A stretch of DNA of 21,006 nucleotides from NCBI GenBank assembly GCA_037140715.1, contig JBAXDX010000049.1, forward strand, positions 1 through 21,006, in the 5' to 3' direction. This DNA is from JAUZPB01 sp037140715. Its GTDB lineage: Bacteria; Bacteroidota; Ignavibacteria; Ignavibacteriales; SURF-24. The notes under the pieces are model-generated. The model did no database searches and had not been told where the DNA came from. It saw nothing but the letters and a program-made list of their open reading frames with translations. Positions 1 to 8,287 of the stretch are shown here, in pieces (positions within the stretch are counted from its first letter, which is position 1; every line of letters begins with the position of its first letter). Position numbers and translations under genes: made by a program.

Positions 1-2
1 CG

Positions 3-974
3 CTAAATAAGGTTATACTTGCTCCTGCATCTTATAAAATATTTAATCAGGCTGACTCTAAAATATTTACTACTTATTCTGAAGCATTAAATGAATATCT
101 GATAACAAAATTTAAGCTTGAAAAGCTTCTAAGCATTAAGAATACCATTTCGCGCTATACTGAACCTCAGATAACCAAAATTACAGGTAAACTAAATGAG
201 ATAAAGGCAAAACTGAACGCACCTTCGAGAGAAGATACGTTCAGAGAATATGGAAATCTTCTGCTTGGCAATATTCAGTTAATCAGAAAAGGTCAGACGG
301 AGATTATCCTTGAAGATTTTTATGACGGGAAGCCGGTTAAAATTAAACTGAATGAAACTCTGGAACCGCAGAAGAATATTGACCGGTATTTTGAAAAGGC
401 GAGGAATGAGAAGCAAAACAGGATTTTCTTAAAAGAACTGTCTCAGACTCTAAGCACCAAATATGAATTTCTGCAAAAGAAACAAACTGAGTATAAGTCC
501 GCAACAAAATTGGAAGAGTATATAAAAATTATGGATAACCTTAATATAAAACAGAACCAGAGCCAGGGTGCCCGGAATGAAAAGGAGTATAATTTCAAAC
601 ATTATATTATTGATGACAAATATCATGTTTATGCAGGGAAAGATAGCCAGAATAATGATACACTGACTGTAAAATTTGCAAAGCAGAATGATTTCTGGTT
701 CCATGCCCGCGGAGTTTCTGGCTCGCATGTAGTTTTACGAGTTGAAAACTCAAAGGAAGTAATACCCAAACCGGTAATAAAAAAAGCAGCTTCAATTGCT
801 GCATTTCATAGCAAAGCCAGGACATCAAAAATGGCTCCTGTATCCTGTACATTAAAAAAGTATGTAACAAAGAAAAAAGGGATGGAACCCGGCAAGGTCA
901 GTTTACTTAGAGAAGACGTTCTGTTAGTCCCGCCTGAAATACCACGTGGTTGTGAATATCAGAGTGCAGAATAA
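3..974 (+). CDS. NFACT family ribosome quality control protein (RqcH/FbpA/Rqc2-like), C-terminal part
   Basis: The reading frame is open from base 3, so the gene starts upstream of the window; about 323 C-terminal residues are visible, ending in TAA at 972-974. The first two thirds are charged and lysine/glutamate-rich with helical, coiled-coil character, as in the middle of NFACT proteins. The last ~110 residues form the NFACT-R (DUF814) domain: it begins near HYIIDDKYHVYAGKD and contains the signature WFHARGVSGSHVVLR, followed by a basic segment (KKYVTKKKGMEPGKV). Family members bind obstructed 60S/50S subunits carrying peptidyl-tRNA; bacterial RqcH recruits tRNA-Ala and adds alanine tails to stalled chains. 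The NFACT-N domain with the tailing residues lies outside the window, so tailing competence cannot be judged. The FbpA name reflects fibronectin binding reported for some homologues, which is not evident here. The gene is convergent with the minus-strand barrel gene, with a 64-bp gap and no clear terminator hairpin. Confidence 0.9.
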   Translation, partial: LNKVILAPASYKIFNQADSKIFTTYSEALNEYLITKFKLEKLLSIKNTISRYTEPQITKITGKLNEIKAKLNAPSREDTFREYGNLLLGNIQLIRKGQTEIILEDFYDGKPVKIKLNETLEPQKNIDRYFEKARNEKQNRIFLKELSQTLSTKYEFLQKKQTEYKSATKLEEYIKIMDNLNIKQNQSQGARNEKEYNFKHYIIDDKYHVYAGKDSQNNDTLTVKFAKQNDFWFHARGVSGSHVVLRVENSKEVIPKPVIKKAASIAAFHSKARTSKMAPVSCTLKKYVTKKKGMEPGKVSLLREDVLLVPPEIPRGCEYQSAE

Positions 975-1038
975 CTCGTTCATACATCGTAATAGGGTTA
1001 GAAGTATAACAATGATAAAAACAGAGGCATTAACAATC

Positions 1039-2499
1039 TTAAAATGTATATATTTTAACAGAAGCCTGAACGGTTAACTTATCTCTGAAGATATTAATTA
1101 AACTCTTTGGTGTTAAACCGGCGTAATTTATATTAAAGTCAATATCAGTTAAAGATGAAATATTTATTCCGACTCCGAGAGAAAAGGAATTAAACTTAGT
1201 ATCCTCTCCGCCATATATTAAATCTGTCTCATTACTGCCATAATTGTAACCGGCACGCAGGAATGTCTCAGGCAATAACTCATATTCCGCTCCAAGTCGC
1301 AGTATATAATCCCCTGATTTTTTATCTGCAAATTTATTATCAATATATTTAGTGGAATCAAGTTTTACAGAACAGAGTTCAGCTTCTGCTGCGATTAATA
1401 ATTTATACCGGGATAAATAATATGAAGCACCGGCACCAATGCTAAAGTTCCTGATTTCCCAGTCCCAAAGCAACAGATTGTGCGCAGAGCTTTTTGACCA
1501 GCTTCTATTCTCTTTGTAACAAATAAATCCGCCAAGCTGAAGATTCGCAACCGGGTGATACTTCGCAATTAACTTTGTATTATAATTTTCAAATGAACTA
1601 TAACCTTCTTCCGACTCTTTTATATTACCATCAGGCAGAAGTATTGTTGTCCATGAATTGCAGTAATTAAATATTGCCGCTACTTCTAAGTTATCGTATG
1701 GTCTGGTATAAATCTGGCTGAAAATTCCTTCTCCCTTTTTCCTGACCTTCTGTTCCAGTACTGTTTTTCTAATTGATGTTCTGTAATTATCCCCCCGGTA
1801 ATTAAATATTTCAACATCAGTTCCATCGAGGCTTTTCATTTCAAAGGATTCCTGGTTATCGAACAATTGTATATATGAACCAATTGAATAATTATCTGAA
1901 AACTTATATGCCGCGCCACCAAGTCCATTAACATTTCTGAGCAGTGACTTTGCACCTGAGTATCTGTCTTTTAATCCGTCAAGGATTCTGTAGTCAATAG
2001 ATGCGCCAATATAAAGTCCCTCAGATAACTGATAACTATACATAAAGCCGACTGCCGGACCGCTATACGTAAAGTTTCCGGTAGTTGTATCTGTTGAGTA
2101 AAAAGCTTCTCCGGCATAGGAATCATATTTAAGTGTCCGGTAAACATCTTTTCTTTTTTCATAATCATAAGATGTATAGCCAAGGAATGTTCCATCTTCG
2201 CCAAGTGTTTTTATCCCATTGAATTTCACACCATAAATATCTGAGCTTCCAAAATCATATTGTCTTTTATAATCACCCCGTTGCCTGTTATACGATGGAG
2301 ATATTTTAAGATACGTTGTCTGCTCATCATTAATCAGCCATGCGGGATTCCTGCCAAAGTCATACAGATTCAAAGAATAATCATTATCATTAATCGAATA
2401 TGATAATCCGCCCAAGCCGTTTATCCGGCTATTCTGAGGATAGTATGTCATTGAAAAGACAATTAAAATGAATCCTGTAATGAAAGCCTTATTAAGCAT
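1039..2499 (-). CDS. Outer-membrane beta-barrel protein, DUF6850-like, third gene of TonB receptor operon
   Basis: The 486-residue protein has an N-terminal signal peptide (MLNKAFITGFILIVFSMTYY) and then a long run of alternating amphipathic segments rich in Tyr, Gly, Asn and Ser. It ends in VKIYTF, and the terminal Phe is the usual signal recognised by the Bam machinery of outer-membrane barrels. The start ATG is preceded by GGAG about nine bases upstream. The N-terminal segment RINGLGGLSYS followed by GRNPAWL resembles the opening of the DUF6850 outer-membrane barrels that accompany DUF4876 lipoproteins and TonB receptors in Bacteroidota; this assignment rests on recollection of the family, not on a search. 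It lies 110 bp after the lipoprotein gene on the same strand and is probably co-transcribed with it. No substrate can be named. A plausible role is a porin or surface partner of the adjacent receptor. Confidence 0.65.
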   Translation of the reverse strand: MLNKAFITGFILIVFSMTYYPQNSRINGLGGLSYSINDNDYSLNLYDFGRNPAWLINDEQTTYLKISPSYNRQRGDYKRQYDFGSSDIYGVKFNGIKTLGEDGTFLGYTSYDYEKRKDVYRTLKYDSYAGEAFYSTDTTTGNFTYSGPAVGFMYSYQLSEGLYIGASIDYRILDGLKDRYSGAKSLLRNVNGLGGAAYKFSDNYSIGSYIQLFDNQESFEMKSLDGTDVEIFNYRGDNYRTSIRKTVLEQKVRKKGEGIFSQIYTRPYDNLEVAAIFNYCNSWTTILLPDGNIKESEEGYSSFENYNTKLIAKYHPVANLQLGGFICYKENRSWSKSSAHNLLLWDWEIRNFSIGAGASYYLSRYKLLIAAEAELCSVKLDSTKYIDNKFADKKSGDYILRLGAEYELLPETFLRAGYNYGSNETDLIYGGEDTKFNSFSLGVGINISSLTDIDFNINYAGLTPKSLINIFRDKLTVQASVKIYTF

Positions 2500-2609
2500 C
2501 TGCTGAAACTCCGGTAAATTATAATATTATTCAAAATCATCAGTAAACATTATTGCAATGGTTCCATAAATACCTGCGCTGACGTTCAGATTCTCAATTA
2601 ATTTAATAT

Positions 2610-3716
2610 TTACTGATATCCTGGCGTTGGATGTGGAATTATTTCCCAGTCCATATTTCCATCATTTGTATCAATCCCAGGCTCGCGCCTTTGCATTGAT
2701 TTACAACTGTATCTTGTCGGAGATAGAACAAAGCCTTTATCAATCTTTGTATCAAGCGTTTTCTGTGAACCGACTGTGGACTGATACTCCGCCCCGTCAA
2801 GGATTGTTGAGATATTTATCCCATCACGCCAGTCCATATCTCTGCCATCTGATATTATAACTACATCGCTGACCAGACTGAGTAAAAATTTAGTTGTATT
2901 CTCTAATTTCATATTGATAAGATTTGGAACAGCAGGATTATCAATATCAGTCGTTGAAAACTGATTATAGAATTCCCAGTCAGCATTGGATAAATCAATA
3001 CTTGCGGAAACAATCCTCCGATGATCTATGGCTTTTGAAGCTAATACTAAAAATTTCTTAGGCAGGAAAGGATAATTCATTTCACCAGGATGTCCGGGGA
3101 ATTTATAAATATATGTCGCTCCGTCTATATCTCCGTCATTCCCTTCATCCGCACCCGGGCCTTTCTGCCCTGTGTCGCCGTTGCCTGAAAATCTCATAAC
3201 CATCATCCCATCAAGATACTTTACGCTGTCACCTGAATTGTATAATTCCAGAAATTGATCAGAAAAATAGAACTGATTATTAACAGGTCCCGATATATAT
3301 ACTTCATTCAGAGCAATACCCGAATTAGAAACTGCTTTTGAAAATATTGTATCAGTTACTGTTGAGCCGGAATGTGTTGATACTGCTGTTTTATTGCCGA
3401 CAAGTAATATACCGGGGTCATCAGGATGGGTCATTCTGACTGATACATTATAAGATGCAGTTGGAATTCCCTTCATATCAAGAACTCCGTTTACATCGGT
3501 ATATTTAACCATTATACCATATTCAGAACTAAGAATTACCTTTGCATTCTGCATCGGCAGATAACCCCGGGAAGTGTCATCGGCTCTGTTCCAGTATGCT
3601 CTCAATAGAATATTTGATTCGCCATCTGCCATAACCGGCGGTTTTTCTGCGCATCCCTGCATTATAAATATTATCAGGCAGATCATCAGTGGCAATAGCA
3701 GTTTAATTCTTTTCAT
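2610..3716 (-). CDS. Envelope lipoprotein with carboxypeptidase-regulatory-like domain, DUF4876-like
   Basis: The 368-residue protein starts with a basic, hydrophobic signal ending in a lipobox-like IMQGC, so Cys22 is the probable lipidated residue. Residues ~32-110 resemble a carboxypeptidase regulatory (Ig-like) fold: an ornament of the form YTDVNGVLDMKGIPTASYNV, typical of peptidase-associated domains. Residues ~130-368 contain LNEVYISGP, YFSDQFLELYNSGDSVKYLDG and a C-terminal RREPGIDTNDGNMDW, which resembles DUF4876 and lamin-tail-like domains. Its ATG overlaps the receptor stop codon in an ATGA arrangement at 3713-3716, with an AGGAGA ribosome-binding site inside the receptor gene. This implies translational coupling, and the product probably acts at the outer membrane together with the receptor. 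It may be a surface-exposed capture lipoprotein for whatever the receptor imports. Function and ligand are unknown. Confidence 0.65.
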   Translation of the reverse strand: MKRIKLLLPLMICLIIFIMQGCAEKPPVMADGESNILLRAYWNRADDTSRGYLPMQNAKVILSSEYGIMVKYTDVNGVLDMKGIPTASYNVSVRMTHPDDPGILLVGNKTAVSTHSGSTVTDTIFSKAVSNSGIALNEVYISGPVNNQFYFSDQFLELYNSGDSVKYLDGMMVMRFSGNGDTGQKGPGADEGNDGDIDGATYIYKFPGHPGEMNYPFLPKKFLVLASKAIDHRRIVSASIDLSNADWEFYNQFSTTDIDNPAVPNLINMKLENTTKFLLSLVSDVVIISDGRDMDWRDGINISTILDGAEYQSTVGSQKTLDTKIDKGFVLSPTRYSCKSMQRREPGIDTNDGNMDWEIIPHPTPGYQ

Positions 3717-6487
3717 AACTCATCTCTCCTGAAAAGATTGTCAAGAACACAACTAAATTCAATACCGTAAAATAACGGGGGATTTCTTATTTCCTCAGCC
3801 TGAACATAAGGAGATACATAATACAGGCTGATTGCCGGATTATCCGGAAAATTATTTACATAGAAAGATACTTCCGCCCCTTTGAACAACGACTTACTTA
3901 TGTTAAGATTGAAAAGCCATTTTACTCCCTTACTTTTAACTTCCCTGTTAAAATTATATGTTAATTTCCCATCATCAGTCAGCATACTGTAATTCTCAGG
4001 CTCCTGATTATAATCCTGGTATTTATCAATGAGCAACTGCTCTGCCCTGAGCGTTAACCATAATCCTAATGAAGGCAGTATATATTTCAGATAATAATTA
4101 AGCTGAAATCTTTCATACCGTTTGTCGCCAGGCGTATAAATAAATCCTAAAACGGTATCAACGGGGGAACCGGGTATTTTATAGTTTGGAATCTGTCCTT
4201 TTGTCAGATCCGGCGTAAAATCATAAGAGATACCATTTGTTGATGCGTTAGAAAAGCTATAAGCACCATTCAGTTCAAAACTCATGTTCAGCGGTTTGAT
4301 ATTATTTGTTCTTAAAGTAAATTCAATTCCCTTAAAAATTGTCCACCCGGTATTCTGATACCTGCTGAATGAATTAGAATAATAAACTCTGTTAATTAAA
4401 TCTGATTGAACTATATAAAAATTGGGGACGGACTGGCTTTGTGCTTCCTGTCTTCTTTCTCTATAATATGCGGTTAGTGAAGCTCCAACAAGATTAAATA
4501 ATTTATGGTCGTATGAAATTTCATATTGTTCTTCTCTCGAACCCTTTAAATCAGGAACACCCTGATCGAAATAAAAATAAATATTCTTCAGCAATACCGG
4601 GTCCCTGAATTTATACACATCGGGTCTTGGAAATACTGTATTCATTGAAGGAGACTTTGATGTTACGCCGGCGCTGATTCTAAGCTGATTAACTTTAGAA
4701 AAGTAAACCATTAAACTGAGTCTTGGATTAAAAAACGTCCCCTGATGTGAATTAACAATATCTCCGTCTCCCCATAATCCCTTCAGACTGAACTGAAATG
4801 GTCTGTACATTTCATATCTTAAACCCGGCATAAGATTAAAATCAAAAAGGAAATGCCAGGTAATCTTATCTTCGACATACAGGCCTGCAAGGATCTGACC
4901 CGGCAACTCATCAAATGTATATGATCTCCTGCCTGAATCATAACCATAATAATTGTAAACAGAATCAACCAGGACGCCTTTACCCGTATTTGCATTATAC
5001 TGGATATCCATTCCAAACATAAGCTTATGAACTATATCACCGGTAAATAAAAGATTATTCCATTCAAGTCTGCTGCCAGCTGTCCATTCTTTACCTTTTG
5101 TCTCAACCTTTCCGATATAAGCTGATACTGTATCACCTGCCGGAGTTATATGCACTTCTGCCTGTACCAGCTTTGACCTCATAGAATTTTCATTTCTCAG
5201 ATTTATATATACATTGTAATCAAAACCTGACACGCCGTCTTCAAAAACATACTTTCCCACACCTGAGTAGCCGAGCGAAAAGCTCTTGTTATAATTTTTT
5301 GTCTGGTAGGCATCACCTTTTGGTTCTTCATTATCAAAAATCTGCTGTCCTGAGAACTTATGATTCATAACCAGCCGATTATCATAGAATGAATTAGTCA
5401 GCATAACCTGCCCGGTTAATCTGGAAAATTCATCGCCGGTTTTTCTAATATCCCGTTCACTTAAAGCATAATTCAAATTATAATTCAGACCATTTCTGCC
5501 TGAAAGAAATCCGCCGCCGAGGTTTGCTTCCTTTGTATCAGGATTCTGTTTTATTTTTAACCTGTTTGGCTGATATCCGCTTTTTGTCCTTATATTAATT
5601 ACTCCTTCAGTAGCATCTCCATATCTGACCGATGGCAGTCCGGCAATAACCTCGATTGATTCAATATTATCTGCCGGAATTGTTCTTATATCAATACCCG
5701 CCCCCATATTAGAAACGCCGGTAGTGGAATTCGTCATTTTTTCAAACTGCATGTTGGCATTGTTGGACATTGGGATCCCATCGACAACTATTAAAGTCCC
5801 GAAAGCCGAAAGCCTGTCATCTTCCCTGCCACGGATAGTCGCCTGACCGGATTTATCGAGACCCGGATTATCTGTTTTCTGAATACCGGGTGCCAGATAG
5901 AGGATATCCTTTACACTTGAAGCCTGATAATGCTCAATTTCACCGCCGCTTATTATTGTTTTCGTAGCGATATCAGCCGGAAGAAGATCAGACTTACCTA
6001 ATACTTCAATCCCTCCGATTAAAAATGCGGCCGGTTTTAAGATAAAATTAACTTCCGGAGTTTCCCCTGGTTCTATTGTTATATCCCTTTCAACAAGTTC
6101 ATAACTTACAAATGTAACCTTCAGCTTATAGCTGCCCGGTTTAATATTATTAACTACATACCGGCCATTCAGGTCTGTTGTACCACCTGAATTAGTATGG
6201 ACAACAACTATACTGGCACCCGATAGTGCCCTGCCTCTTTCATCTTTTATGACACCTTTAACCACTCCTGTTTTTTCTGCCGGTATTTCGGACTTTATTA
6301 AAGATACCTGTTCCGGCTTAAAATCTTTGTTGCCAATGCCTTGGGCAACAGACAAATCACCCGGGTTACAGCCGGATTCCCAAGCGGCTGTATCATTTTC
6401 AATAATTAATAAAACTACACAGGTAATCAGAAGGAATGAAGCACCTGCTTTAGCTTTTCCGGTAAAATATTGCAGAATCGTAGTCAT
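3713..6487 (-). CDS. TonB-dependent outer-membrane receptor with N-terminal carboxypeptidase-like regulatory domain
   Basis: The 924-residue protein has a hydrophobic export segment (residues ~16-29). Residues ~75-152 form a CarboxypepD_reg-like domain (VVKGVIKDERGRALSGASI, DLNGRYVVNNIKPGSYKLKV). The plug domain spans ~170-302 and includes VKDILYLAPGIQK, LIVVDGIPM, IESIEVIAGLPSVRYGDA and GVINIRTKSG. The remaining ~600 residues are typical barrel sequence. This architecture is the SusC-like/Bacteroidota variety of TonB-dependent transporters, which import nutrients or metal chelates using proton motive force via TonB/ExbBD. No SusD-like partner follows; instead a DUF4876-like lipoprotein overlaps its stop codon, which suggests a non-SusCD uptake system (iron chelate, cofactor or peptide are possibilities, none shown by the sequence). 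The C-terminus ends LFRRDEL rather than in an aromatic residue. The ATG is preceded by AAGGAA about 14 bases upstream. Transcription starts in the long intergenic region shared with the divergent electron-transfer operon. Confidence 0.92.
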   Translation of the reverse strand: MTTILQYFTGKAKAGASFLLITCVVLLIIENDTAAWESGCNPGDLSVAQGIGNKDFKPEQVSLIKSEIPAEKTGVVKGVIKDERGRALSGASIVVVHTNSGGTTDLNGRYVVNNIKPGSYKLKVTFVSYELVERDITIEPGETPEVNFILKPAAFLIGGIEVLGKSDLLPADIATKTIISGGEIEHYQASSVKDILYLAPGIQKTDNPGLDKSGQATIRGREDDRLSAFGTLIVVDGIPMSNNANMQFEKMTNSTTGVSNMGAGIDIRTIPADNIESIEVIAGLPSVRYGDATEGVINIRTKSGYQPNRLKIKQNPDTKEANLGGGFLSGRNGLNYNLNYALSERDIRKTGDEFSRLTGQVMLTNSFYDNRLVMNHKFSGQQIFDNEEPKGDAYQTKNYNKSFSLGYSGVGKYVFEDGVSGFDYNVYINLRNENSMRSKLVQAEVHITPAGDTVSAYIGKVETKGKEWTAGSRLEWNNLLFTGDIVHKLMFGMDIQYNANTGKGVLVDSVYNYYGYDSGRRSYTFDELPGQILAGLYVEDKITWHFLFDFNLMPGLRYEMYRPFQFSLKGLWGDGDIVNSHQGTFFNPRLSLMVYFSKVNQLRISAGVTSKSPSMNTVFPRPDVYKFRDPVLLKNIYFYFDQGVPDLKGSREEQYEISYDHKLFNLVGASLTAYYRERRQEAQSQSVPNFYIVQSDLINRVYYSNSFSRYQNTGWTIFKGIEFTLRTNNIKPLNMSFELNGAYSFSNASTNGISYDFTPDLTKGQIPNYKIPGSPVDTVLGFIYTPGDKRYERFQLNYYLKYILPSLGLWLTLRAEQLLIDKYQDYNQEPENYSMLTDDGKLTYNFNREVKSKGVKWLFNLNISKSLFKGAEVSFYVNNFPDNPAISLYYVSPYVQAEEIRNPPLFYGIEFSCVLDNLFRRDEL

Positions 6488-7353
6488 GTTTTTCTAAAAT
6501 TCCTTAAAATATAAACAAGTTAATTTTATAGTTGTTAATATCATATTTTGAGTATTCATCTTCAAGAAGTATTTATACAGAATATAAGAAAACTGACGAT
6601 AGAAGAAGACTAAATAACCATAATCTTAAAATTCAGCCAGCCATCCGGTTGATAAATAGATTTAACCACTTTTTCAACGTCTGTTTTAAATATCTATAAG
6701 ATAGTTATCAGCATTGTTACAGATTATCGGTTGCAGGTTCATGTAAAACAGGAAAGGACTTAAAGCTCTTTTTAGGTAATATGAAAATGCCGTATTTTTG
6801 CCAGCTTGACCATTCCAATGTATGAAAATGCTTAATTTGAGCCAAACGAAGCGTTAGACATATAACAAATGCTTCGTTTGGTCCCCACGGAGCATTAGAC
6901 ATATAGGAAATGCTCCGTGGGGACCCCACGGGGCATTAGACATATAACAAATGCTCCGTTTGGTCCCCACGGAGCGTTAGACATATAACAAATGCTCCGT
7001 GGGGACCCCACGGAGCATTATTTAAATAACTAATGGTCAGTTTGGCAGAAAACAGGTAAATCCACAAAATCTAATCTGCTGTTAATCGTTATAAATTTAA
7101 CTTCCTGTTCCGGTTAACTGGTATGACTACGCTACTATACGGGTATGAAATATTATATCATGTATAATCTGAACAAAGTTAATTTATTCCGGTGGTAACT
7201 ATGGAATACCAGTTCAATTCCGATTTATCCATATTCAATTTAAAAAATCTTGATATTTAGAAAATTTCATCATATTTTAATATCATGGTTTAAAGAGATT
7301 ATCCATTTTTCAATATAAACATTACTCCGTTTAATTTAGGATTTCTTAGAATT
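6488..7353. other. 866-bp divergent intergenic region
   Basis: No credible protein-coding gene was seen between the divergent TonB-receptor and cytochrome b starts. The stretch is AT-rich, must contain the promoters of both operons, and holds a central array of tandem palindromes (6842-7045, listed separately). At 7116-7124 and 7206-7214 there is a 9-bp inverted repeat (AACTGGTAT/ATACCAGTT) separated by 81 bp, which could be chance in such sequence. Upstream of the cytochrome b gene, TTG near 7248 followed after about 20 bases by TATTTTAA is a weak match to a Bacteroidota promoter (TTTG, then TAnnTTTG); I do not consider it reliable. Confidence 0.6.
6842..7045. repeat. Tandem array of five palindromic units (40+42 bp alternation)
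   Basis: Five back-to-back units each form an inverted repeat around a 12-base centre AGACATATAACA. Unit 1 is 6842-6881 with arms CCAAACGAAGCGTT/AATGCTTCGTTTGG. Unit 2 is 6882-6923 with arms TCCCCACGGAGCATT/AATGCTCCGTGGGGA. Unit 3 is 6924-6963, with a CCCCACGGGGCATT left arm and a GTTTGG-type right arm. Unit 4 is 6964-7005, TCCCCA/TGGGGA type. Unit 5, 7006-7045, is degenerate. Unit lengths alternate 40 and 42 bp, giving an 82-bp higher-order repeat in which the outer arm alternates between a GTTTGG-ended and a GTGGGGA-ended version. There are no variable spacers, so it is not CRISPR. It may be a dispersed intergenic palindromic element, a transcriptional insulator or a protein-binding array; the sequence alone does not decide. 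A minus-strand open frame across it is not a gene. Confidence 0.9.
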
Positions 7354-8223
7354 ATGAATCGTACTTTTCATACAATCTATATCGGACTATTTTACCTGAC
7401 AGGTATAACTGTTACGCTTATACTTATAGTTAAAGGTTTTGGCTATTATATAACTCCTATCGAAGAGCGCTTCTTTAATATTAATCATGAGACACTAGAA
7501 CCAAGCGGAATTATCGGCCACGGACTCGGAATAACAGGTTCGCTGATGATGGTCTTCGGAGTTGCGATTTATATGATAAGAAAGAGAGAGATGTTCTTTC
7601 TGCGCGCCGGACAGTTAAAACACTGGCTTGAACTGCATATTTTTCTTTGTACTGTCGGACCTGTCCTGATTTTATTCCATACAGCTTTCAAATTTGGAGG
7701 TCTTGTGGCAATCAGTTTCTGGAGTATGATTGCCGTTGTTCTAAGCGGTGTAATCGGTAAGTTTATATATGTACAGATACCCAGGTCAATTCAGGGAAAA
7801 GAACTTGATATTCAGGAGATGAATGAAATAAATGAACATCTTACTATAGAACTCAAAACCCGGTATAATGTCAGCGATGAAGTTCTCACAAAAATCGAAC
7901 ATTTGTGTTCCACAACAAGATATAACAAAATGGCTTTTGTCGAAAGCATTTTTGTAATATTCAAAGATTATTTCAGAACCAAGAGAGTTTTGGGACAATT
8001 GAAAGAAGAGATGAAAAAAACACAGGGGAAGAATATACACCAGCTTCTAAAGGTAATAAAATCAAAGATTGTACTTTCAAGACACATCGGACAGTACCGC
8101 ACTATGCAGAAGCTCTTTAGATACTGGCATGTAGCTCATCTTCCTTTTGCCCTGGTCATGTTTATTATTATGGTCGTTCATATTGTCATTGCAGTTTACT
8201 TTGGATATAAATGGATATTCTGA
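7354..8223 (+). CDS. Integral membrane diheme cytochrome b-like subunit
   Basis: The 289-residue protein has about five membrane segments (~10-27, 52-74, 93-113, 117-138, 258-284) and a long charged segment (~147-250) between the fourth and fifth. Histidines lie in the membrane segments: His56, His95 and His109, then His259, His262 and His276. The pairs His95/His109 and His262/His276 are each 14 residues apart on separate helices. This is the spacing used in cytochrome b of bc1-type complexes, so the protein can hold two stacked b hemes across the inner membrane. It is the first gene of a five-gene run, 64 bp before the ferredoxin/FAD oxidoreductase. The inferred role is to carry electrons across the inner membrane between that oxidoreductase and the periplasmic multiheme cytochromes. 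A quinone site cannot be excluded. I do not recognise a named family with certainty. Confidence 0.7.
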   Translation: MNRTFHTIYIGLFYLTGITVTLILIVKGFGYYITPIEERFFNINHETLEPSGIIGHGLGITGSLMMVFGVAIYMIRKREMFFLRAGQLKHWLELHIFLCTVGPVLILFHTAFKFGGLVAISFWSMIAVVLSGVIGKFIYVQIPRSIQGKELDIQEMNEINEHLTIELKTRYNVSDEVLTKIEHLCSTTRYNKMAFVESIFVIFKDYFRTKRVLGQLKEEMKKTQGKNIHQLLKVIKSKIVLSRHIGQYRTMQKLFRYWHVAHLPFALVMFIIMVVHIVIAVYFGYKWIF

Positions 8224-8287
8224 TAAAGCGTTCCGCAAAGAAAAATAATATACAGCCGCATTCAGAAATCCCTGTAAAAGGAAGATA

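Noticed and set aside
6717..6929. 70-codon minus-strand open frame over the palindrome array
   Set aside because: Much of it is translated palindrome repeats; no signal, family motif or ribosome-binding site supports it.
6842..7045. Possible CRISPR array
   Set aside because: Units are contiguous palindromes without unique spacers, and no cas genes are nearby.
7116..7214. 9-bp inverted repeat AACTGGTAT/ATACCAGTT as an operator
   Set aside because: The arms are 81 bp apart in AT-rich DNA, and a match of this length could be chance.
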